From assembly GCF_002395745.1 (NCBI RefSeq), contig NZ_DGUN01000049.1, positions 180,689 to 244,688 on the forward strand: 64,000 nt of DNA, read 5' to 3'. Shown here piece by piece: positions 42,474 to 52,367 of the stretch. Source of the stretch: Fibrobacter sp. UBA4309 (lineage in GTDB: Bacteria; Fibrobacterota; Fibrobacteria; Fibrobacterales; Fibrobacteraceae). The notes under the pieces were generated by a model, which was not told where the DNA came from, did not search any database, and saw nothing but the letters and a program-made list of their open reading frames with translations. Position 1 is the stretch's first letter; every line of letters begins with the position of its first letter. The position numbers and the translations under genes were made by a program.

Positions 42474-43745
42474 TTACTTCTTCGGGAGCACGACCGGCTT
42501 GCCGAAGTCCACGTTCGTCTTGTTGCCGAGCAACAGGGCGCGCGTCTTGAGCGGCAGGCCAAAGCAGCGGATGAAGCCAGTGGCATCCTTCTGGTCGTAC
42601 ATGTCGACGTCGGTGAATCCACCGAGGCCCATGTCGTAGAGGCTGTACGGGCTCTTGATGCCGGCCGGAATGATGTTGCCCTTGTAGAGCTTGAGCGTCA
42701 CTTCACCGGTCACGACCTTGTTGACTTCAGCGAAGAAGGCGTCCATGGCCTGGCGGAGCGGAGTGAACCACTGGCCATTGTACACGAGGTTCGCGTAGGT
42801 CATAGACATCTTCTGGGCTTCGAACAAGGTTTCCTTGTCGAGCACGAGCTGCTCAAGGCATTCGTGAGCCTTGTACAGGAGCGTGCCACCCGGAGTTTCG
42901 TACACGCCGCGGCTCTTGAGGCCGACGAGGCGGTTTTCGACGATGTCGAGGAGGCCGCAAGCGTTCTTGCCGCCGATCTTGTTCAGGAATTCGAGGAGTT
43001 CCACGGCGCCCATCTTCTTGCCGTTGATGGAAACCGGGTTGCCCTTCTCGAAGCCGATGGTCACGTGGTCGGCCTTGTTCGGGGCCTTCTCGTACGTGGC
43101 GGTATGCTTGAGGAATTCGTACTTGTGTTCCTGTTCCGGGAATTCCAGGACGCCACCTTCGTGGGAAAGGTGCCACAGGTTACCGTCTTCGGAGTAAATC
43201 TTCTTCTTGCTGATGCCGTTGAGCGGAATCTTGTGGGCGGCAGCGTAGTCGATAGCGTCTTCGCGGCTGTGGAAGTGCCACTTCGGGTCCTTCCACGGAG
43301 CGATGATCTGGAGCTTCGGGTTCAGGGCGGCGTAGGTCAGTTCGAAACGGACCTGGTCGTTACCCTTACCGGTAGCACCGTGGGCAACTGCGTAGGCGCC
43401 TTCCTTTTCGGCGATCTTCACCTGGTACTTGGCGATGAGCGGACGGGCGAAAGAGGTGCCCAGGAGGTAGGTGCTTTCGTACTTTGCACCGGCACGGACG
43501 GTCGGCCAGACGTAGTCTTCGAGGAATTCCTTCTTGAGGTCGAGAACGTAGCACTTGGAAGCGCCAGTCTTGAGGGCCTTGTCTTCGAGGGCCTTGGCGT
43601 CCGGGAAGTCGTTCTGACCGAGGTCGGCGGCGAAAGCGATCACTTCGCAATCGTAGTTTTCCTTGAGCCAGGGAATGATGATGCTGGTATCGAGTCCACC
43701 GCTATAGGCGAGGACCACTTTTTTCTTGGATTCTTTCTTAGCCAT
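42474..43745 (-). CDS. argG: Argininosuccinate synthase
   Basis: Condenses citrulline and aspartate with ATP in arginine synthesis. 423 residues, the usual bacterial length; the N-terminal VLAYSGGLDTSI is the PP-loop, followed by HGATGKGNDQVRFELT and ENRLVGLKSRGVYETPGG. The start follows AAGGACATT. Monocistronic; no other arg gene is adjacent, though carB (carbamoyl phosphate) is at the right edge of the window. Confidence 0.97.
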   Translation of the reverse strand: MAKKESKKKVVLAYSGGLDTSIIIPWLKENYDCEVIAFAADLGQNDFPDAKALEDKALKTGASKCYVLDLKKEFLEDYVWPTVRAGAKYESTYLLGTSFARPLIAKYQVKIAEKEGAYAVAHGATGKGNDQVRFELTYAALNPKLQIIAPWKDPKWHFHSREDAIDYAAAHKIPLNGISKKKIYSEDGNLWHLSHEGGVLEFPEQEHKYEFLKHTATYEKAPNKADHVTIGFEKGNPVSINGKKMGAVELLEFLNKIGGKNACGLLDIVENRLVGLKSRGVYETPGGTLLYKAHECLEQLVLDKETLFEAQKMSMTYANLVYNGQWFTPLRQAMDAFFAEVNKVVTGEVTLKLYKGNIIPAGIKSPYSLYDMGLGGFTDVDMYDQKDATGFIRCFGLPLKTRALLLGNKTNVDFGKPVVLPKK

Positions 43746-43791
43746 TTTGAATGTCCTTTAGGAAAATTTTAGACGGTACAAATATAGTATT

Positions 43792-44598
43792 TCAAATGCC
43801 GACCTGCAGCCCCAGGAACCCAGTGGACGCCCAGTCGGGCACCCCCCTGTTGAAGTAGCGCTGGAACGAAGCCTCCACCGAAATCCACAGCGAGGCGAGA
43901 GTGCGGTTTGCCCAGGGCCACACATCCTTGAGGCTGAAGGCCAAACCCGGCGTAAGCGTAAGCAGGTGCGCTCCCGAGAAGTTGTATTCGTACAAGAAGT
44001 CTCCCGTGACGCCGAAAAGCCGTGTGAACTTCCAGCCCACGCCGAGTTCCACACCGCCCGAGAACCCGTCGAGCGAAAACATCTTCTCGCAGTCCTTCTG
44101 GTAGACCACCGAATCCAGGTCCATCCCCGGCTTCCACCATTCATCCTGGCGGTTGTCCCACTCCTCGCGGAACTCCTGGAGGTCGGTAGTCTCGAGGCCG
44201 AGTACCGGTGCGAGGAAAACGTCGAACGACTTGTACTGGAAGTGTCCGCGCACATCCATCCTGTAGCGCTGATAGAGCACCATCACGTCGGAATCCAGGT
44301 CGCCTCCAAAAAAGCGGACATCAATACCGCCACTGATCCATGGCGAATAATAATACTCGAGCTGTCCCTGCCATACGCCTAGGCAGTCGCAGTCGCCCGA
44401 CGGCTTGAAAACGCCGCCCGCGATACCCACGGAAATACCCTTTCCCAGATACGCGGACTGACGCGGGAGCGCAATGCTCTGCACTTCCTTATCCGCCTTC
44501 TGCGAAGAATCCGGGGACTGTACGGATTCGGACGCTTCGGCCGCAAACGCCGACAGCACCATACAGCAAATCCATAAAACGGCCTTTTTCACATTCAC
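43792..44598 (-). CDS. Outer-membrane beta-barrel-like protein
   Basis: 268 residues with a signal peptide (MNVKKAVLWICCMVLSAFAAEA), a Ser/Asp-rich linker and a beta-rich domain (LGKGISVGIAGGVFKPSG, ISGGIDVRFFGGD, GVELGVGWKF). It ends in a glycine/aliphatic strand GFLGLQVGI. The cysteine pair in GDCDC is unusual. Likely a barrel of unknown function. Confidence 0.7.
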   Translation of the reverse strand: MNVKKAVLWICCMVLSAFAAEASESVQSPDSSQKADKEVQSIALPRQSAYLGKGISVGIAGGVFKPSGDCDCLGVWQGQLEYYYSPWISGGIDVRFFGGDLDSDVMVLYQRYRMDVRGHFQYKSFDVFLAPVLGLETTDLQEFREEWDNRQDEWWKPGMDLDSVVYQKDCEKMFSLDGFSGGVELGVGWKFTRLFGVTGDFLYEYNFSGAHLLTLTPGLAFSLKDVWPWANRTLASLWISVEASFQRYFNRGVPDWASTGFLGLQVGI

Positions 44599-44622
44599 AA
44601 TATAAATAACTAGCTTTGTCGC

Positions 44623-45639
44623 ATGCTACTCCGTACACCCGATTTCTATGCAAAATTCCACTGCACCGCAGGCAAATGCACCGATACCTGCTGCATCGGA
44701 TGGGAAATAGACATCGACGAACAGACACAAGCAAGATACGCGGCCGTCACGGGAACATTCGGCGAGAAGCTCCATGCAAACATTGAGGACGGACATTTTG
44801 TACTCGGCCCCGGAGACCATTGCCCGTTCCTGGACAACCGGGGACTCTGCGAAATATACAGGCAACTGGGAGAAAAATCGCTGTGCGCCATCTGCACGCA
44901 GCACCCGCGCTTTGTAGAAGTCTACGGAGATATCGAAGAACGCGGACTCGGACTCTGCTGCGAAGAAGCGGCCCGCCTGCTGCTCGAAGAGAACGCCTCC
45001 CCCATCCTGAACCTCGTGGAAAGCGAGACCGACGATCCGGAAGACGCCCTGCCAGAAGAAGTCCGTGAAGCCCGCGACGCCATATTCCAAGAACGCGAGA
45101 ACATGTTCCGTATCCTTGCCGAAAGCGGCGTTCCCTTAAACACGCGACTGGCCGCCCTGCTGGACTACGTACAAGACGTTGCCGGAGCCGAGCCCGCCGA
45201 CATCACAGGCATTTCCCCAAAAGCCCTGACAGACGCGTGGACGGCCATATTGAGAAAGGGAGAAAGTTTCGGGACCGCCTGGGACAAGGCGCTAGACAGG
45301 ATTATCCATGGCGAGCAAGAAAACATCCCTGCCATTTTTTCTGACGAAGACGGGGCGCGCATTGTCGCCTACATGCTCTTCCGTTACTACGCAAAGTCCC
45401 TGTTCGACGGAGACAGCCTGGGCAAAGTGCAGCTCGCCATTTTCTTCTGGCTTACCCTGAAACGTTTCGGCAAGGAACTCTCCGCCGACTCGACGCACGC
45501 CAATTCGCGAATCGCGGCCATCAAGCTGCTTTCCAAGCAGATTGAGTATAGCGAAGAAAACCTGAACATCCTTGCGGACAACTTCGTCACGAACAGGATG
45601 TTCAGCACCGAAGCCTTCAAAAAAGCTCTCGGCCTTTAA
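44623..45639 (+). CDS. fliB: FliB-type (flagellin lysine methylase-like) cysteine-cluster protein
   Basis: 338 residues of the FliB/YkgJ-related family: KCTDTCCIGWEIDID at the N-terminus, then DHCPFLDNRGLCEIYR, KSLCAICTQHPRF and GLCCEEAARLL, giving the Cys-rich metal-cluster pattern. In enterobacteria FliB methylates flagellin lysines. No flagellar gene is seen here, and Fibrobacter is regarded as non-flagellated, so the real substrate is open. TAGCTTTG ends 4 nt before the ATG. The stop overlaps the trpS stop by 3 nt (convergent). Confidence 0.85.
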   Translation: MLLRTPDFYAKFHCTAGKCTDTCCIGWEIDIDEQTQARYAAVTGTFGEKLHANIEDGHFVLGPGDHCPFLDNRGLCEIYRQLGEKSLCAICTQHPRFVEVYGDIEERGLGLCCEEAARLLLEENASPILNLVESETDDPEDALPEEVREARDAIFQERENMFRILAESGVPLNTRLAALLDYVQDVAGAEPADITGISPKALTDAWTAILRKGESFGTAWDKALDRIIHGEQENIPAIFSDEDGARIVAYMLFRYYAKSLFDGDSLGKVQLAIFFWLTLKRFGKELSADSTHANSRIAAIKLLSKQIEYSEENLNILADNFVTNRMFSTEAFKKALGL

Positions 45640-46631
45640 TACGTTCCCAATAAGGAACGGACCTTCTCCATCATGGCCTTCGACTTCACGCGGGCCTTCT
45701 CCTTGCCGTACGCGAGAATCTTGTCGATTTCTTCGGTATGGTTCAGCAGGTAGAAGTACTTTTCGCGGGCGGCACCCAGGTGTTCTTCGAGAACGTTCTG
45801 GAGTTCCTGCTTGGCGTGGCCCCAACCCATTCCACCGGCGCGGTAGCGGGCGGCGAGCGCCTCGGTCTGTTCCGGAGTGGCAAACAGCTTGTACAGCTTG
45901 AACACGTTGCAGGTCTCGGGATCCTTCGGTTCCTCGATGCCCTGGGAGTTCGTGACGATCTTGCCGATTTTCTTCTTGAGGGCCTTGCTCTCGAGGAAGA
46001 TGTCGATGACGTTGTCGTACGACTTGCTCATCTTGCGGCCATCGAGACCCGGGATGATACCCGTCGTTTCCTGGAACACCGGTTCCGGGATGGTGAACAC
46101 GTCTTCACCGAAGTGCTTGTTGAACTTGATGGCGATATCGCGGGCGAATTCCACGTGCTGTTTCTGGTCCTTGCCCACAGGCACGATGTCGGCGCTGAAC
46201 ATCAGGATGTCGGCGTCCATCAGGCACGGGTAGCAGTAGAGGCCCATGTTCACGTTCGCATCCGGGTCCTCGCCGGCGGCTTCGTTCTTCGCGACCTTGT
46301 CCTTGTAGGCGTGGGCGCGGTTCATGAATCCCTTCGGCGTAAAGCAGCTGAGTGCCCAGCTGAGTTCGAAAATTTCGGGAATGTCGCTCTGCTTGTAGAA
46401 CAGGCCCTCTTCGGGGTTGAGTCCCAGCGCAAGCCACGTCGCCGCAATCTTGTAGATGTTCGCGCGCATCTCTGCACCGTTCTGCACGGTGGTAAGGGCG
46501 TGGTAGTCGGCGATAAAGTAGACCGTATCGTAGGTCTTGGAAAGTTCAAGGGCCGGGCGGATAGCGCCCAGGTAGTTGCCTAAATGCGGCGTGCCGGTGG
46601 GCTTGATGCCCGTAAGGGAAATTTTTTTCAT
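45636..46631 (-). CDS. trpS: Tryptophanyl-tRNA synthetase
   Basis: Class I synthetase, 331 residues. The HIGH-type motif is PTGTPHLGNY (about residues 11-20) and the KMSKS loop GLDGRKMSKSYDN (about residues 195-207). The start MKKISLTGIKPTG matches the family, and the longer frame (to 46943) crosses the promoter and runs antisense to gmk. TATCTTTG ends 5 nt before the ATG and no Shine-Dalgarno is seen. Convergent overlap with fliB at the stop codons. Confidence 0.96.
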   Translation of the reverse strand: MKKISLTGIKPTGTPHLGNYLGAIRPALELSKTYDTVYFIADYHALTTVQNGAEMRANIYKIAATWLALGLNPEEGLFYKQSDIPEIFELSWALSCFTPKGFMNRAHAYKDKVAKNEAAGEDPDANVNMGLYCYPCLMDADILMFSADIVPVGKDQKQHVEFARDIAIKFNKHFGEDVFTIPEPVFQETTGIIPGLDGRKMSKSYDNVIDIFLESKALKKKIGKIVTNSQGIEEPKDPETCNVFKLYKLFATPEQTEALAARYRAGGMGWGHAKQELQNVLEEHLGAAREKYFYLLNHTEEIDKILAYGKEKARVKSKAMMEKVRSLLGTY

Positions 46632-46667
46632 GGGCACAAAGATAGCACTTTTACTACATTTCGTCCC

Positions 46668-47228
46668 ATGAAAAACAAGCTTTTCGTCATGAGTGCCGCC
46701 AGCGGCGCCGGCAAAACCACCCTCAAGGACCTGGTCATCAAGGATTTCCCGGATATCAAGTATTCCATTTCGGCTACGACCCGCGCCCCGCGCGAAGGCG
46801 AAGTGAACGGAGTCCACTACTTTTTCAAGACCAAGGAAGAGTTCGAACAGATGATCAAGGACGACGCCCTGGTCGAATACAACCTGGTCCACGGCAACTA
46901 CTACGGGACCCCGAAGAGTTTCGTAGAAGACACGCTCGCACAAGGGAACCGGGTCCTGTTCGACCTCGACGTTTTCGGCAAGGTGAATTTCGACAAGGTC
47001 TATCCCGAAGCGACAGGCATCCTAATCCTCCCGCCTAGCGAAGAAGTCCTGGAACAGCGCCTGCGTGGACGCGGCACCGACCCCGAGGAGGTTATCCAGC
47101 TGCGCCTCGCCAACGCCAAGAAAGAAATGGAATTTGCAAAGACGAAGGGCAAGTACGAATACGTCATCGTAAACGACGACCTGCAAAAGGCCGCCGACGA
47201 ACTCCGCTCCATCTTGAAGCAGAAATAA
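46668..47228 (+). CDS. gmk: Guanylate kinase
   Basis: Phosphorylates GMP to GDP. 186 residues with P-loop SAASGAGKTTLK (about residues 9-20), the GMP-binding SISATTRAPREGEV (about residues 35-48) and HYFF. TACATTTC ends 5 nt before the ATG. Divergent from trpS, with a 36-nt gap holding both promoter boxes. Its stop is 1 nt from the 3' end of priA on the other strand. Confidence 0.95.
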   Translation: MKNKLFVMSAASGAGKTTLKDLVIKDFPDIKYSISATTRAPREGEVNGVHYFFKTKEEFEQMIKDDALVEYNLVHGNYYGTPKSFVEDTLAQGNRVLFDLDVFGKVNFDKVYPEATGILILPPSEEVLEQRLRGRGTDPEEVIQLRLANAKKEMEFAKTKGKYEYVIVNDDLQKAADELRSILKQK

Positions 47229-47229
47229 C

Positions 47230-49299
47230 CTACTCTATCTCTATCTTGATTTCTACGCCCGGAACCCATGGTTTCGGGCTATTTACGATTGGCGCCAGGA
47301 TACGGCGGACAACAGCCAGCTCGTTCGTTTTCAGGTAAAGCTTGGCCCAATGGACGTTTTGTACCACAGGCACGAACGCATCGACCGGTCCCAGGACCAT
47401 CAACGTCTTTTCTGCACGGCAAATCGATTCCACCCGCTTTATCGCATCGGTCAGCAAGGATTCGCTCTTGCTGCCAAAGGAAACCTCCACCAGTTTGCAG
47501 AAAGGCGGGTAGAAAGCTTCCCTGCGGTCCTGCAGTTCCCTGGCGGCAAAACCGGCAAAATCATGGTGCAGGGCAAACTGCATCACGGGTTCATCCGGCT
47601 TTTGCGTCTGTATGATCACCTTGCCACCGCCCTGGGCACGACCGGCACGGCCCGCCGTCTGGCTCAGCAGCTGGAACAGCCTTTCCGTATTGCGGAAATC
47701 GGGCATCCCAAGACCGGAATCGGCACCCACGATTCCGACAAGGCGGACTCCCGGGAAATCATGGCCCTTCGCCACCATCTGCGTTCCGAGCAAAATGTTG
47801 TATTCGCGATTGCGGAAGGCATCGAGGATTTTTTCTACCGAGCCGACGTTCTGCGTGGTATCGCGGTCCATGCGGACAATTTTTGCATTGGGCACCCATT
47901 CCGCGATTTCTTCTTCAAGCTTCTCGATAGCGCCACCGACAAAATCATATGTTCCAGCACCACAGGCATGGCAAGGCGTATCGACAGGATAAAGCATTCC
48001 GCAATAATGGCACAGTAACGACTTGTATTGTTTATGATAAACTAACGGGACATGGCAATGCTTGCAATAAAGTGTTTCTCCACATTCTCCGCAAACGCGG
48101 ATCTTGGAATACCCGCGGCGGTTCATCAGGACAATCGCCTGCTCGCCCGATGCAATGCATTCCACAAGGGCTTCGCGCAAATCCGGCGACATCAGGATTC
48201 CCTTCTGTTGCCGGACCGTCGTCATGTTCACGATCTTTACCGACGGCAGCGGGACCGCCGTAGCACGTTTTTCCAGTTTCAGGGTCTTTAACTTGTTCGC
48301 ACCCGCATTGTAGAACGTCTCCAGGCACGGGGTCGCGCTTCCCAAAACAACCAACGCTCCATGCTTGTACGCCAAATGGAACGCCAGTTCGCGGGTATGG
48401 TAACGCGGTGCAGGATCCTGCTGCTTGAAAGAAGAATCATGCTCTTCGTCCAAGATAACCACGTCAAAATCGAACGGGGCCAATATGGCGCTCCGCGTAC
48501 CCAACACGACACGGGCACGGCCTTCCAATACGGCGACATAGGCTTCGCGGCGTTTCGGCGCCGAAAGCGCAGAATGGATAACCTGCACGCTTTCCTGCAA
48601 AAAATCCTCGAACCGCTTGGATGTCTGCGGAGTAAGCCCGATTTCCGGCACAAGGATCAGCACCTTCTTCCCGAGGCGCAGCGCCTCGCGGACCAGTTCC
48701 TGGTACACGCGGGTCTTGCCCGATCCGGTCACGCCGTGCAAAAGCGTTCCGCGGAACCCGTCCTTCGTCAAGTCTTCTACGAGGGAGTCGAGAGCCACCC
48801 GCTGTTCTTCTGTCAGGGGCGGCATTTCGATTCCCGGAGTCCTTATGGTTTCCGGACTTTTCTTCTCGCCTGGCTCGGCGCTGTTCCTGTTTGCAACCAG
48901 GGCGTCCAGGTATTTTTCGAAATCCGACGGCCAAAAAACGTCCAGCGCCTTCATGGGCGTACTCACATAATAGCGGGCCACCCATTCCAGCATTTCCATG
49001 TAACGTTCGGAAAAGACATACCCCGAAGCATGCGGATAGACACAACGCACGTCGAAGCCGGGACGTTCGACAATCTTCGAAACAACAGCCAAGGCAGGCT
49101 TTTTCCGGGTCGCAAACTGAACCCAAACCACGCTACCCCGACGGATTTCGACACCCTCCGGGAGATCCACGGGAATGCCGTAAGTGTACTCGGATGGGGC
49201 CTGCGGGATGTATACTTCGCAAAACGTTTCAAGACTTTCCGCCTTGAACTTGGCCCGAATCTGCTCGGGAGCGGCCGTTTTGGGTATCCGTTTTGCCAT
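47230..49299 (-). CDS. priA: Primosomal protein N' (replication restart helicase PriA)
   Basis: 3'-5' helicase that restarts stalled forks. 689 residues with Walker A in LLHGVTGSGKTRVYQ, the DEEH box ILDEEHDSSFKQ, helicase motif III GSATPC and a zinc-binding set (VCGECGETLYCKHC, LCHYCGMLYPVDTPCHACG). The N-terminal 3'BD is present but short. Possible TATCTTTA box 8 nt upstream of the ATG. Confidence 0.96.
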   Translation of the reverse strand: MAKRIPKTAAPEQIRAKFKAESLETFCEVYIPQAPSEYTYGIPVDLPEGVEIRRGSVVWVQFATRKKPALAVVSKIVERPGFDVRCVYPHASGYVFSERYMEMLEWVARYYVSTPMKALDVFWPSDFEKYLDALVANRNSAEPGEKKSPETIRTPGIEMPPLTEEQRVALDSLVEDLTKDGFRGTLLHGVTGSGKTRVYQELVREALRLGKKVLILVPEIGLTPQTSKRFEDFLQESVQVIHSALSAPKRREAYVAVLEGRARVVLGTRSAILAPFDFDVVILDEEHDSSFKQQDPAPRYHTRELAFHLAYKHGALVVLGSATPCLETFYNAGANKLKTLKLEKRATAVPLPSVKIVNMTTVRQQKGILMSPDLREALVECIASGEQAIVLMNRRGYSKIRVCGECGETLYCKHCHVPLVYHKQYKSLLCHYCGMLYPVDTPCHACGAGTYDFVGGAIEKLEEEIAEWVPNAKIVRMDRDTTQNVGSVEKILDAFRNREYNILLGTQMVAKGHDFPGVRLVGIVGADSGLGMPDFRNTERLFQLLSQTAGRAGRAQGGGKVIIQTQKPDEPVMQFALHHDFAGFAARELQDRREAFYPPFCKLVEVSFGSKSESLLTDAIKRVESICRAEKTLMVLGPVDAFVPVVQNVHWAKLYLKTNELAVVRRILAPIVNSPKPWVPGVEIKIEIE

Positions 49300-49412
49300 T
49301 TTCAGGGTAAAGATAGGTAATAATCCGGTATTTTTCGAAACGATTCCAAATCTTTTTAGTTAGATTATGTTATACGCTCCCGCAAGGGACGTCTACCTAT
49401 TTGGAGATACTT

Positions 49413-52298
49413 ATGAGCTTACTGGATACATTTAGACCGAAATGGCAAAATTCCAACCCCGAAAAGCGCCTCGAGGCCATCGAGGAACTGGAAGCGCAAG
49501 ACACTCTCGAACGCATTGCCCTTTCCGATGAGAGTGGCGACGTGAGAACGGCCGCCGTCAAAAAACTGACGCAAATACCAGTACTGCTCCAGATTTCCAA
49601 GAATGACAGCGAAGCGGGCATCCGCCGTCTCGCCGAGAACCGCTATTTCGAAGAAATTGCCAAGACTCTCAAGAATTTCCGCGAACCCGCCAACGACGAT
49701 GTAATCACCTATATCGATACCATCAAGGATACGCGCTACGCCGAAGAGCTCATCAAGTCGATGCCCAGCTCGGAACTCCGCCAGGAACTCGTGAAGAGGA
49801 CCAGCAAGGCGAACGTACTCGCCCTGGCCGCCACCAGGGACGCCAAGGAAGACATCGCCAAGGAAGCCGTCAACCGTATTGACTCCGAATCGTTGCTCGC
49901 CGACATCGCCAAGAATTCCAAGCATACTTCGGCAAGAAAGATTGCCGCCGAAAAAATCCGCGCACAGAAAGAAGCCGCCGACGGCGGCAAGAAGGCCGCA
50001 GCCCTCCTTATCAGCAAGCGCGAAGCCCTTATTCAGCAAGCCCACCATCTGGCAGCCCAGAAGGACCCCATCGCCACGAAGCCCCGCTTCGAGGCCCTCA
50101 TGAAAGAAGCCTCCGAACTCGGCATGGGCCCTGCCCAGACAACGCTCGAAGAAATCTACGAGAGCTTCAAGAAGTTCTGCGACGAGACGGAATCCAACCG
50201 CATCGCGGCAGAAAAGGCCGAAGTCGAAAAACAGGACCGCAAGCGCCATCTCACGGAAATTCTCGACGAACTCGAAGGCATCCTGATTAGCGGCGAAGCC
50301 GAATCCAGTTCCGAACGCATTGACGCCATTATCGGCGAATGGGCCGAAAACAAGTCCATCATGGACGCCGCCGAAATCAAGCGTTTCAACCAGGCTTTCT
50401 TCAAGGCCCAGGATTTCAAGAAAAAGGAAGCTCCTGTCACCGACGAAGAAAACAAGGATCCCTCCGACGAATCCGTCCGTCCTGAACTGCTGGAACGCCT
50501 TCAGGCCCTCGCCGACACCGACGCGAACGAGACGACGTCCAAGCACCTGCACACGATTGTACGCGAATGGGAAAAATTGCCGTTGCTCGAAGGCGAAGAC
50601 CCCCAGCTCCAGGCCTACAACGCCCTCCGCAACAAGCTGAGCGAAAAAATCAGCGCGTTCAACGACAAGGCGCAGCAGATCTTCGAAGCCAATTCCGAAA
50701 AGCTCAAGGCGCTCATCGAACGCGTCAAGGGTTTCGACGAAAACGAGGACTTCAAGGAACTCAGCATCAAGCTGCGCAACGCCTACAACGAATGGAAGAA
50801 CATCGTCGGCGAACAGAAGTTCAAGTACCACGACCTTTGGCTCGAATACAAGTCCGCCACGGAACGCTTCCAGGAAATGCGCCAGTGGGAATCCTGGCAC
50901 AACGAGAACGACCGCGCCGAAATCCTCACCGAGATGGAAGCTCTCGCAAAGGAACCGGGTAGCCAAGACGCTCTCAACAAGCTCAAGGACCTCAGCAACA
51001 AGTGGAAGAACTGTGGCCCCACATCTGCCGCCAAGTTTACCGAATTCAGGGAAAAATTCCAGACGCTGTTCGAACAGATCAAGCAGAACTGCGCTCCCTT
51101 TATCGAAGAACAGCTTGCCGAACGCAAGAAGAACCTCGAAAGCAAGGAAGAGCTCTGCAAGAAAATCGAAGACCTCGTTGCCAACACTGAACTGTTCTGG
51201 AAGGACAAGTTCAAGGCCATGCAAGAAATCCAGGAACAGTGGAAGAGCATCGGCATGGTTCCCAAGGAAAACATCACCGCCCTGATGGACCGCTTCAAGG
51301 CGGCTACAAACGCCTTCTATGCCCAGCATAAAGAGAACCAGAAGAAAGAAGACGCCAACCGCGAAGCCAACTACGAAAAGAAGGTGAAGCTGTGCGAAGA
51401 AGCCGAGGCGCTTTCCAATTCTACCGAATGGAATTCTACGTCGAACAAGCTGAAGCAGCTGCAAGACGCATGGAAATCGGTCGGTTCGGTCCCCAAGAGC
51501 AAGTCCGACGAAATCTGGACGCGTTTCCGCACGGCCTGCGACTCCTTCTTCGAAAAGAAGCGTAGCCATTTCGAAGAAATGGACGAAGCGAAAAAGGAAA
51601 ATCTCGCCAAGAAGACCAGCCTCTGCGAAAAGCTCGAAGCTCTCGACATCAACAACGTCACTGCAGAACTGATCGAAGCCGTCAAGGGCATCGAAGCCGA
51701 ATGGAAGACCATCGGCATGGTTCCGAAGGAATCCGTCGACGCCATCAACGACCGCTTCAGCGAAACGATCAACCAGTTCCTGGGACGCTGCGCCGAAATC
51801 GACGAGAACCTCCGCAAGCAGCTTGAAAAAATCAAGAAGCAGAAGCAGGACATTATTGAGAAGGTCAAGCAGTTTGCAGAAAGCGCCGGCTCCAACCAGC
51901 TGGCCGACGCCGTACGCGACCTCCAGAAGGATTGGCGCACGCTCGGCTCTTGCGGTGTCGACGACCTGCTGCTGTACAAGAACTTCCGCGAAGTCTGCGA
52001 CGACTTCTTTACGCGCCGTCGCGACCAGCTCGACATCCAGGAACAGGCCCGCCAGAACAACCTGCAGAAGAAGGTGCTGCTCTGCGAACAGGCCGAAGAC
52101 CTCCTCAGCGACCTGAGCGAAGCCACTGTCGGCGGAGCCATGAACAAGGTCAAGCACCTGCGTCGCCTGTGGAAAGAAGTCGGAGCCGTTCCGCGTGACC
52201 AGTCCGACAAGATCTGGAAGCGCTTCAATGGAGCCTGCGACAAGGTTTTCGCTTTCGGCCGCAAGGACGAACAGAAGGAACCTGCCGCCGAAGCATAA
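49413..52298 (+). CDS. Large DUF349-repeat protein
   Basis: 961 residues, acidic/lysine-rich and almost entirely helical, with an N-terminal HEAT-like part (RLEAIEELEAQDTLERIALSDE) and at least six repeats of the DUF349 pattern W-K-x-I-G-x-V-P-K-E in forms such as EWKTIGMVPKESVDAINDRF and AWKSVGSVPKSKSDEIWTRF. Long coiled-coil stretches are expected. DUF349 proteins are common in Bacteroidota and actinobacteria; their role is not settled. The ATG at 49413 has GGAG 7 nt upstream. Ends in a perfect terminator. Confidence 0.9.
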   Translation: MSLLDTFRPKWQNSNPEKRLEAIEELEAQDTLERIALSDESGDVRTAAVKKLTQIPVLLQISKNDSEAGIRRLAENRYFEEIAKTLKNFREPANDDVITYIDTIKDTRYAEELIKSMPSSELRQELVKRTSKANVLALAATRDAKEDIAKEAVNRIDSESLLADIAKNSKHTSARKIAAEKIRAQKEAADGGKKAAALLISKREALIQQAHHLAAQKDPIATKPRFEALMKEASELGMGPAQTTLEEIYESFKKFCDETESNRIAAEKAEVEKQDRKRHLTEILDELEGILISGEAESSSERIDAIIGEWAENKSIMDAAEIKRFNQAFFKAQDFKKKEAPVTDEENKDPSDESVRPELLERLQALADTDANETTSKHLHTIVREWEKLPLLEGEDPQLQAYNALRNKLSEKISAFNDKAQQIFEANSEKLKALIERVKGFDENEDFKELSIKLRNAYNEWKNIVGEQKFKYHDLWLEYKSATERFQEMRQWESWHNENDRAEILTEMEALAKEPGSQDALNKLKDLSNKWKNCGPTSAAKFTEFREKFQTLFEQIKQNCAPFIEEQLAERKKNLESKEELCKKIEDLVANTELFWKDKFKAMQEIQEQWKSIGMVPKENITALMDRFKAATNAFYAQHKENQKKEDANREANYEKKVKLCEEAEALSNSTEWNSTSNKLKQLQDAWKSVGSVPKSKSDEIWTRFRTACDSFFEKKRSHFEEMDEAKKENLAKKTSLCEKLEALDINNVTAELIEAVKGIEAEWKTIGMVPKESVDAINDRFSETINQFLGRCAEIDENLRKQLEKIKKQKQDIIEKVKQFAESAGSNQLADAVRDLQKDWRTLGSCGVDDLLLYKNFREVCDDFFTRRRDQLDIQEQARQNNLQKKVLLCEQAEDLLSDLSEATVGGAMNKVKHLRRLWKEVGAVPRDQSDKIWKRFNGACDKVFAFGRKDEQKEPAAEA

Positions 52299-52322
52299 AG
52301 CGCTGCGCACGGCATCGCATTT

Positions 52323-52353
52323 AAAGGGATAGAAATTTCTATCCCTTTTTTTT
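52323..52353 (+). terminator. Terminator after DUF349 gene
   Basis: Perfect palindromic stem AAAGGGATAGAAA/TTTCTATCCCTTT followed by a T-run. Confidence 0.9.
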
Positions 52354-52367
52354 ATTTTTGTGCCATA

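Noticed and set aside
46632..46943. Upstream extension of trpS to 46943
   Set aside because: The added 104 codons run antisense to gmk through both promoter boxes; the family start is at 46631.
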